Assembly: GCA_030549495.1 (NCBI GenBank)
Contig: JAUIRK010001009.1
Location: 186,001 to 250,000, forward strand
From: Nectonema munidae
Taxonomy: Eukaryota > Nematomorpha > Nectonematoida > Nectonematidae
Direction: 5' to 3'
DNA: 64,000 nucleotides
Below, in pieces: positions 1-9,900 of the stretch. Under the pieces are notes generated by a model. The model worked only from the letters and a program-made list of their open reading frames with translations, did not search any database and was not told the DNA's origin. Both the position numbers and the translations under genes were made by a program. Each line of letters begins with the position of its first letter. Position 1 is the stretch's first letter.

Positions 1-280
1 GTGGTGAATAGCATGACATAAAAACATTTTATATGTTAATTTCAAAATAGAATCATTATACAATTTATAATTTATAAACTAGGATATTCAAAAGGCTGGA
101 TATAAGGTAATCATTAAGTCTAAATATAAATTGTGAGGGGGCGAATAAAATTTATTTTAATTATAAGCGAATTATTTCTAATATTTTTCTATATTAAATA
201 TTATATATTATATGTAATAAAGGTTCATCAAAATAAGCGCTTTCAAAATTGATTTTTTTGTCATGATAAATATAGCAGGG

Positions 281-494
281 TATCAATGATCTTTGCCGGG
301 GATATCAATGATCTTTGCATCTTTAAGAAGGTACCAAATCATCTTTGCGGGGGATATCAATGCTTCTTTGCGGATACCAATGATCTTTGAGAGCACCTAG
401 AATCGCAATACCAATGATCTTTGAGGTGGTGACCTAGAAAACTTTCACTAATGATTTTTGAGGGTACCTAGATTAAAGGTACCAATGAACTTTG
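281..494. repeat. Degenerate tandem repeat, core TACCAATGATCTTTG
   Basis: Eight copies of a 15-16 bp core close to TACCAATGATCTTTG start at about 281, 303, 332, 355, 375, 409, 444 and 480. The spacers vary from a few bases to about 20 bases and often carry GGGG or CCTAGA. The copies drift (TATCAATG, TACCAAATC, CACTAATG), so this is an old minisatellite-like array and not a microsatellite. No reading frame runs through it. It lies upstream of the OXR1-like exons; any regulatory role is speculation. Confidence 0.8.
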
Positions 495-802
495 AGGGGA
501 CTTAGAATCACGGCGCGAGAGATTAATGTTCTAATAATACAGAGACTATCTTTGTATGGAGTTAAAAAAGTATTTTATTTTTAAGGCTTACTTTAAATTT
601 CATAAATATTAAAAAGCAGAATATAACGTTTCTTCCTCAAGTAGGTTCGGGCGCCAGGCGTTGTGTATTTTGACTGCTGTTCTTGTTAATGATGGATAAG
701 GTATTTCGTAATCAAGTTTTTAAGTTGGCCATTTTTGTCTTTTATTATTCTTGTTAACTTTAGGAAAGACATTTACTTCGATTAAATTTTGCGTGTTTTT
801 AG
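495..802. other. Non-coding stretch before the LysM exon
   Basis: AT-rich sequence ending in a good pyrimidine tract and AG acceptor at 801-802. An upstream exon of the OXR1-like gene could lie here or outside the window, but I could not recognise one. Confidence 0.4.
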
Positions 803-910
803 GTTTTGCCTTCTGATACTTTGGAAAGTGTAGCATTGAAATTCAACACAACTCCTTCTAATTTGATCAAGCTGAACCGCCTTTCTTCTCGAATGCTCTT
901 TTCACAACAG
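803..910 (+). CDS. OXR1-like exon: LysM domain, first part
   Basis: Follows the acceptor TTTTTAG and reads in phase 0 as VLPSDTLESVALKFNTTPSN and on to RMLFSQQ, the typical OXR1 LysM. The intron after it begins GC (CAG|GCAAAG), not GT. The GC donor is chosen because it joins QQ to KVYVP in the next exon and gives a LysM of exactly the family length. The GT at 925 would put the next exon out of frame. Confidence 0.85.
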
Positions 911-3900
911 GCAAAGGCTTATAAGTATAGCCATCTTATCTTTTTTCATCTTTCTCTATCCAATTCAGAAAGTATATGTCCCTTGCAAAAGAAGCGAGAA
1001 TCTTATTGAAGAAGCAAAGCCCAATGAATACACCTCTAACTACCTTTCCAATGTACACTCAATTTTCTTTACAGCATCTATTTCGCACAGGTTTGCGCAG
1101 CGCTCAATTTTTGTACTGCAGCCGCATTACACTCCAAAAATCAAACAAACGCTCTTCACCATTCGATCAGCGAGGCTGACTGCGCTTCACTACAACTTTG
1201 TGATCTAGCGATTAGATCGGTAATGCCCTAATCAGTGTTAGAATTTATTTGTTGGGATGTTTAAAAGCTATTAATACGAAGTGATTTTACTTGAAATATT
1301 TTGTTAGTATCGGAATCGGTTCCACTGACCGATGATTGAGATCGGTGCATCACTATTACAACTATTAGCCTAAAGATTGTGAATATTAGAAGAATATTTC
1401 ATTTTGTTCACATGTTATTTAATATATTTTTAGTGCACTACTGCAATACAGATTGAGAAGATAGAACGGATTTGTTTATTTATCTAGAAAAGTACTATAT
1501 TAAAATTAATTCTATGTTATCACATAACAATGTGTCTGTTTTCTTCATTTGCAATTTTTGTTATTTTATGTATTATAAAATGTAAAAATTCATTAAAAGC
1601 AAAGAAATAACTATAAATATAGAGATAAAATATGAAGATGAACTATAAACAAATAAAGTTAACACACCCGTTCTCAGGAGATTCCCTCTCTTCCTTTTAC
1701 TCATCTCCCCACCTCCTGGCTATTTTTAATACCACATACGGGCTTGAAAAATAAACTAACGACTAAATACCATTGATCTAAATATATAATTAAAACTAGA
1801 AACAAATAATCTAATTGGATTCATACAACTTTAAATTTCAAAAGTGTTACTGTCACCACCTTCTGTAAGACAGTAGAACATAGTGCTTTGTTCTATAATG
1901 ATAACATCCAATGCTCTACTTCATTTTTATAACAATTTTCTTTAACATCGTAAGAAATGGTCATTATATTGTTACCATATTCTACATAATACGCTAATTG
2001 TCTAAAGAAAAAGCAAGTGAAGAATGTTGGAAATTAGTTAATATTATCATAGCTCTCTTCAACAAAATAAACGTGGTTACCGCATTCACTCATTGACCAT
2101 TTAGAGCAGAGGTGTCAAGCACACTCCCCACGAACTTGATGCGGCTCTCAAGATAGTTTGAGGCGGCCAGTCGAATCCATTTCCTCTTTGCATAATGAGA
2201 TATAAAGAGATTTTAGGATCATCATATTTAGAATATAGATCTTATTTGGATCTTTATAATGTTGCTTTCACTTGTAACAAATTCAGTTCATGAATCTAAA
2301 ATTCATTCCGTTTCTTAATCCCTGTTCTGCCAAGCCGGATAACTTTCTGAAGAACTACAGATAATGAAGATTTTGGATGAACAACAACATTTATCGGCCA
2401 AAATAAGTTTATGAAGCTTTAGAGTGTGCTATATAATATGTTTTATGTTGAAGTAATGCTATCACTCTCACAAATTTAGAAGTTTTGTCTGAGAAAACTA
2501 GGGTTGCCCGATGTCCCAGTCTTCAAGATTGTTTCTCGTTTATCCTCGCTTAATTATGGAATCCCTGGCAATATAAAAAAATCTCGGCTTTTCAATCACT
2601 AATCTTGTAGTTCCAGAAAGGAGTTTATTCAAATTTGACCCCAAATATGATAAGTTATCTCTTTTTAGTCGTCTCTTACTATCAAAGTATTTAATAAAGA
2701 AATTGTTTTGGCCTTAATACCACACGCACACACTTAAATAAAGGGCACGCGCAGCAAAATAAAAAGTTTTATAGAATCACGTAAGCCCTGTTTAATGTGC
2801 ATATAGAAGCGTGAGAACTGCAAATTTCTGTCAGATTTCGCGGCTGAAGTTTTGACAGTCAAGAACTGCTGCACCTTTTATTGCGCTTCACTGCTTCCAC
2901 TGCACTTTTACTGATACACACTAACTGCGCTGCGCAGACCTCTAGTTTAGTATGTCTGTGTTATATATTTATTTGCACTTCGTCCTTTCTAAACTTATTT
3001 ATCTAAGCTTCGCAGATATTCGGAAGGAATTTTGCCTCGATTTATCACAAATTACTCCTTCTCAAACTTGCCTCAAAATTTGTCTTATTTCAAGTCCTCA
3101 GATAGTTTAGAAGAAATCATATCTCAAAACTTTATCAAAATTAATACTTCTCATATTCTATTAAAAAAGGTATCTTACTTTTCATAGTTATAAATACATT
3201 GTGTTTGTTACCTTTGCTTATTTTAAAATGGCTAAATTGCGTTTTATTTAATAATAATTTTTAACCCCTTGATGGCCGGAATTATTGGCAGATTTTTTTG
3301 AATTAAATTTTATATATCTAAAGAAGATGATTTTCATTTCTTGGCACACACATGTCAAAGTGGTCTTTAAAAGGGGAAGTTATCAAATGACTTAATCTCT
3401 CTCTCTCTCTAGTTTTTCTGGGATCAAGCTTTGATTTTTATAATTAATATCTTTTAAGTACAAAATATAATATTATAAATAGATAGGATAATATTACGAA
3501 TCTTAAAATATTTCAACTCTATGAGTCTTTTTTAAGTAATGTTAAACAGAAAGCGAAGGGAACCGCTTTTCTGGCGAAGATGGAAGGAAGGGATTTCTTG
3601 TTATTTCTGACAGTATTTCTTTGATTTACTTTTTTACCTAAATTTTAGCAAATATTATATTTGCCCAATTTTGGTGACCGTTTTTTGAATGAAATTTTAT
3701 CGTTTTTAAATCTCACTCTAACCAGTGTCCATATGTATATGTACATATTATAAGAGAAGTAATTCAGTAATTTACAAAGTGTCGCTGACAAGCCATCAAA
3801 AAGTTTAAGTAAAGAACTTTATTGATGAAACACAAATACTCAATCAGGATGTGATATTTCGCCTCATCAAGGCTTCTTCAGACAGGCAGAGATCAGGGGC

Positions 3901-6900
3901 GCACATCCTCAAAATTATTTGGGGGTGAATTTCTGAATGAAAGGATCTACTAGACACCCTGCGATGTTTATATGAAAAAAATGTGATTGATTCAGGGGCG
4001 CACATCCTTGAAATTATTAGAGGGGCGGGCTTTCAAGCATCTTCCAAAAAATTTCTGAATTCCTACTCCTCTCCTGTCTATTCTATTTCATTCTTAATTA
4101 AGCTTAAAAACTTTAACATCAAAAATTTCGTATTGAACTTAATATCAACAATGAATGAGGACTTATAAATAGCAACATGCATAACCAAACCTTCTCCCTT
4201 CAAATAGATGCGCACCATCTCCAAATTATGATATCAATTAACAATAAAAAAAAATTGAAAATTTTATTGAATGGAAAAAATCATTCATTAATTTTTAGTT
4301 GTTCCATTTCTTCTTCCTAAAAATGGAAATGTTTTATTGAGAAAAATAAAAGAAAAAACACATCTAAGGTAATTTCCATCAAAAATGTAAAACAGAACTA
4401 AAGTTAGAAAACTTGGTATTGGAATTTTTTCATTCTTTTTAATGTATAAGAATAAGCGTAAGTTAGTTGGACTCTCAAAAAAGGGTATAAAATAAAAATA
4501 AAATTGTTCAAACAAAAATCAAACAATAAATTAAGATTGCATTACTTCTTTTTCTCAGCATCATTCAAAAATAGTTTAAAAGCTAAATTGGTGCAAGCTA
4601 CAAAAATCTACAAAAAGTAAAATAACTTTTAACATTTTGCAATGATTTCCCTTTTATAATAAATTTTAAGGAAAAAAAGTCTCAGAAAAAGTTATAGAGC
4701 TTCAACAAAAACTAAAAAAATTTACAACATTACTTAAGTTTTTGAAAACTAATTTGACGTATCCCCTACAGTTATGGGTGGCATGGCAGGTTGGTTGAGA
4801 TGATGGACTCAGCACGGAAGCGTGTGAATTCGATTCCTCATCGATACTAATTTGTTCATAGTTTGACATAAGCGGTACATCAGTGCCTTGTCAATGAAGA
4901 CACACCCACGGTACCTTTACTTTACCCTTTACTCAAAATTGAAAATTTTGCTACATAATTGAGATAAGAGAGAAACAAAATAAACTAATAAAGCAATTTT
5001 CACTATTTTAAAATGAAACAGTCTGTTCTCAGAATAATTTCAAAATAATAGGAGGCATAGTTTATCGTCACTTTATTTGATATTTTCAAGTTTTTATAAG
5101 CAGCAAAAGCCAGCGTTGAAGTAGCTAACCCTTATAGGGTGATTTGGTAACGTTTGTATTTTTTTACATTTTGTAAGGAATCATAGTATACAAAAAAAGG
5201 TAGTTTAATCACTTTTCATAAAATTATTTAAGTCTAAGAACACAAAATCATTAAAAAACCATTTAAACTAACATAAATTTTAAAAATCATATACGAGATC
5301 AAGAAAATCATTGCGTTTTTTTGACTATTTCTCTGTCTACAAATAAAATTATGACAGTAGTCATAAATAAATCAAGTACACTGAAACATTTTGTTTCGAT
5401 ATTATATTTTTATTATAATCAACAAATTTTCTTAAAAAAAGGGTTAATTCATTATGTACAGCGTTACTGACAAAATTTAACAATTGAACAATATAAAAAA
5501 TATCTCTGCTCAAATATCAAACAAATAGAGTATTTTTGCTTTTAAACTGAATAGCTAGTCAAAATATCCATTCCGAAATAGCTATTGAAAAAAAATTTCT
5601 TGACTTGAAAAAAATTAAAGTTTTCAAATGTAACAAACGTACTAATAAAAATTAAAAATGACATTTGTTGAAAAATTTTTTACGCGAGTCTAACAATATT
5701 CATTGATATAAAATTGTAACGATTGAAAACTATTTTTCTCTCATTTAAAAACACAAATTTTCATTTTTTCAAAATGTTTGTTGTATTGATGGAACTAAAT
5801 TTTTACCAAAAATCTCTGTGATTAATTTGAATAGCTGAAGTTTGGTATCATGAAAAAATATTCTGAAAATATTGAACTTATATTCCACTAAAAACTAGTT
5901 TCTAATGAGATAAAGTAGAATTATTTTTAATTTAGCTCTAAATTCAAATTTGAGAGAAGAGCTTGAATGCGAGAAGAGAGCTTGAGTTTTAGCAGAGAAA
6001 GCGGAAGAGAAAAAAGAGAAGGAGACGGAAAGAGAAATAGAATCACTGTGACAAAAAAAGATGAGAAAATCTAGCGGATCATCAACATGTGTTTGCTCAA
6101 AAATACTACAAGGAGACACTGATAAACATTGCTTACTTATTGTGTCATATTGAAACAATGGATTATTTTCAGAGCAGCTTGGCATGCTGTTTGACTCGAA
6201 AGTCTGCATTCCCTCTTTTATTCTCTTATCTTACATTATCATGTATTCGAATGATCATTACATCCTATAATGCGATCATCATCTTATAGAAAATTATTGG
6301 GGGGGGGGGGGCGAAGGTCATTTTACCTTGCCTTCCTAGGGTCGATTTGTACCCATAAAAATTAAATAAATATAATAAATAATTTTGAGTTTCTGTTAGG
6401 AGTTTGAGAGTTCATAGTGTTGTTCATAAGTTTGTAAAACTCGTTAAGCACTTTTATTTGATAGAAAATTTCATAAAAATTTGTTACTTAAAATATTACC
6501 AAATTTTTTTAAACGCCTTTATACTCTTTGGCTCCATCTCGTTAACCCATACAATTTTTAACGACGAATTATGCGTTTAAAATGATTTTATAACTATAAC
6601 AAAATAATAGCCGTTATTTATTATTTTCTTAGAAAAGAAACAATAACATCGATAAGAGTCATAAAGATTATTTCAATTCGCTTAGTTATGATTGTGCAAC
6701 ATATAAGTTATGTGCACCAATTAGAAATCTGTGGGAAGAATGGGAATGTATTTCAAGAAAGCTTTTCAGTCCAAATTTTTTTGTGACAATTGACGAACAA
6801 CTAAAAAGTTTTAAAAGTAATCTCCCTTTAAACAATATATTCCAAAGAAACGTGCAAAGTATGGTCTCAAATTTTGGCTGTTGTGTGATAATGAAACAAA

Positions 6901-9900
6901 GTATGTATGCAAAATTATTGCCTACCTCGGAAAGCAACCTTTCTCAGTACATAATGCTACGCACGATCATTTTTTCTCCTTACTCTCTTTCACAAAAGCT
7001 TCATTCAAGTTACAATATTGCATCAATATCCACAATGAGAAATAGCCCTGCCTGAGAATTTCGCTTCTCTTAAAAAAAGAGAAGTTTTTAGTTCACTTTT
7101 TGCATTTACAGGAAATACAACAATAATCAGTGAGAAGAAGCTTCCAATGATTATCCTAGGTTATAACAAAACGAAAGGATCAGTGGACACATTTGAACAG
7201 ATGTGTTCAAATTATACGGATGGTTGTTTTTAGCAATATTTTAGGTATATCGGCATTGAATGCTTATATTTTGTACAGTAAACAAGTTGGATGCTAAGGT
7301 GCAAGTATAGACGAAAACTTTTTTTGGATAATTTGGGAAAATGCATGGCTTCACAAGCAATTCTAAAATAGAACATCCATGCCAACGGCAATGAATTCTA
7401 GAGCGATTGTAGGAAAAGAAAGAAGTGAGGAAGAAAATAAGGAACCTGATCAGAAGAAGAGAAAAAGAGGAAGATGAAGATAACATGAATGATAACAAAT
7501 ATGACACGGTTTGCTTAAACTGTAATACATTTATATACAAAAATCAGCATAAAAATGATGTCAAAATTGTTTGAAATAAATCATGCCATATATATATAAG
7601 CGCGTATGTATCAATTCGTAAATAAAATTTTGTCACATAATTTCATTCAAAAATAAGCACAATAATAAATATTGATCATTTTTTACACACTATAAATACT
7701 TTTCAAAAAACGTGGGTCCAAATGCACCCAGAGAGTAATTAGTATATAATTTTTTGAGGGCAAAATGGTTAAACTTGTTTTCAAAAAAATCTGTATTGAT
7801 TAATTACTCTTGTGTTTAATCATACAACATCTTTCGCAATTCCTTTACTACTTCATTTTTAATTTCGATGCAACGTTTAAAAGATGAAAAGAAAGGTCAT
7901 GCTGTTTCACATAAATTTTACAAAATGGTATTTTTAAATTTAAAATATTTCATTCAATATAACCAAAAATGATTTTCAAACGAAAGGATAACACTCTTTA
8001 ATGTTTTGATAAAGTTTTTAAATATTTGTCTTTTATTATTTTGAATACTAAAAAGGAACTAAACAAATTGAAAAAGTGGCGTGTTCAATGTTAATTTGAA
8101 GTAGAAACCATGCTCAATGTTAATTTGGCCTGCCCTTATTTTACCTTTTACCAGTACTTATAATTATTATTATTTCGATTAAATGAATTAAAAATGAATG
8201 TGAATTTTCCCTCCTTGATCTAACTTTCAATCCAACAAAAATTCTAGTTTTCCTATGTATTCAAGTTAGTTACTTGAAAAAGTAATTAGTTTGTCTAGTT
8301 ATTTATCTGGTTAATTATTCTCTGTTATGAAATTGTATTTTTTATTTTAACTCTGATAATTATTTTTAAACGTGACTGAAATTTTGCTACAAATTGATCG
8401 AAAATGAAACTTTTTGTTCAAAGCGAACAAGTAAAGTAAGGACATGGGAAAGATTTCCATAAAATGCTTACCCAACCTAAAGTTAAGCGCACGCGTATCT
8501 TTCCTGCATTTTAGAAATCTGTCCTCGGTATCCTACTAATCACTCCAAATGTGCTCATGTTCGAGCCTTTGGAAGACGCGCTCACTCCTTTCTCCATTCT
8601 ATTTGATAGCATTATGAAAATTTCCTGCCGAACTCATTTCAACGAAGATTCCTCAATTTGCTTTTCAAGGTTTCTTCTTCTTTTAGATCGCAAACTCATT
8701 TGGCTCTGGTTCTAGATCCCGCAGACAAGATGAAAATAAAAAAGTTCTTAATAGAATACAATAGAAGATTCGTTTTAATTTTTGCTTCATTTCACTTCAA
8801 CGCATCTCTTTCTATAGAATATCGGAGTTTATAGAGAAGGGAGTGATTTAAACTTTCAATATAAATATTCCCTTTTATTGAAGAAGGTTTTAATCATCCT
8901 TCACAATAACTGCTTGAAAATATATGCACTTTCTCATGTAGGCAATATCTTGTGGCAATGAGATAGATCATCTTTTATGTCAATCACCTCAATGTGCAGT
9001 TTTTAAAACTAATTTCTTCAAAAGATATATGGATTATAGTATATTTCTTGACAAGATGCCAAATCTCTCTTATGCTTACAAAGTAACAGGGATATATCCT
9101 ATCCTTCTTTGCATTTATATCAACTAACTTTCTTATATTTTTAGAAGCCTTTTCCTTATTCGTATTATTTTTAGATTTCTAACGAAATTAAAAAAAAATT
9201 TAATTCCTAGTTTTTCCATATCGCCAGACTCTAATTTCATAATGGAAGAGCAAAACTGATTCTAATGAGCCGCGAATATAAGAAAGTGTATACATTTATC
9301 TTAAGCGAGTTCGAGAGGGGGAGGGGTCGTAGGGGGCTTAGTCTACCTACTTACGACTCCTTAGTAACGCGCCCTCCCCATCTCTATCGATGGGGTGTTT
9401 GTAAAGTGATATATACTAGTTACACTATAAATTACATTAAACATGCTAATCTATCTGTAATGTGGGTATAAAAATTGTGTTCTTAATGGATCTCTTACAT
9501 GTGTTATATTTTATGTAGAAACGGCTCCATATACCTTTAGTCTAAAATGGGTTAGTTTCACAGGGCCACTTTCAATGCATTTTCGCGGCTTTTAACGCAT
9601 AATCGAGTGGATAAAAGCTGAGCCTCTACCCAAATCAAACATACACGTCTGCGTGATCTAGAGCGGTAGTCCCGTGTTTCCAAATCATGATTTAACCAGC
9701 CGCCACCTTTTCTTTTCAAACAGCTTGGTCTCGAGTTATGGAAGTGGAAGGCATGATGAGAGTCCTGGTAATTCTAGCATCGTCCCACTCAGGATATCTA
9801 TATAATTCTTTTCCTTTTAGGTTGCAAACAATTCTCTTCGGTTGGGGAAGATGAGATTAAATTTCGCTTGTTGTCTCTCAGCAATGAGCAGGCTGATGTG

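Noticed and set aside
5895-6209. A 104-codon minus-strand frame
   Set aside because: Ser/Phe-rich, overlaps unrelated open frames on the plus strand, no motif; intronic in the OXR1-like gene.
8391-8435. An exon with the missing start of GRAM before the GTAAGG donor at 8436
   Set aside because: The only frame compatible with the next exon has a stop at 8373-8375 and no acceptor between it and the donor; the sequence does not resemble FLKINCKYF.
8610-8760. A 17-bp micro-intron (8670-8686) joining KISCRTHF to LVLDPADK as a GRAM domain
   Set aside because: The spliced text matched a GRAM domain in length by coincidence. The true signature ITPNVLMFEP lies just upstream in the same exon, and an intron of 17 bp would be far below the 53-bp introns seen in this gene.
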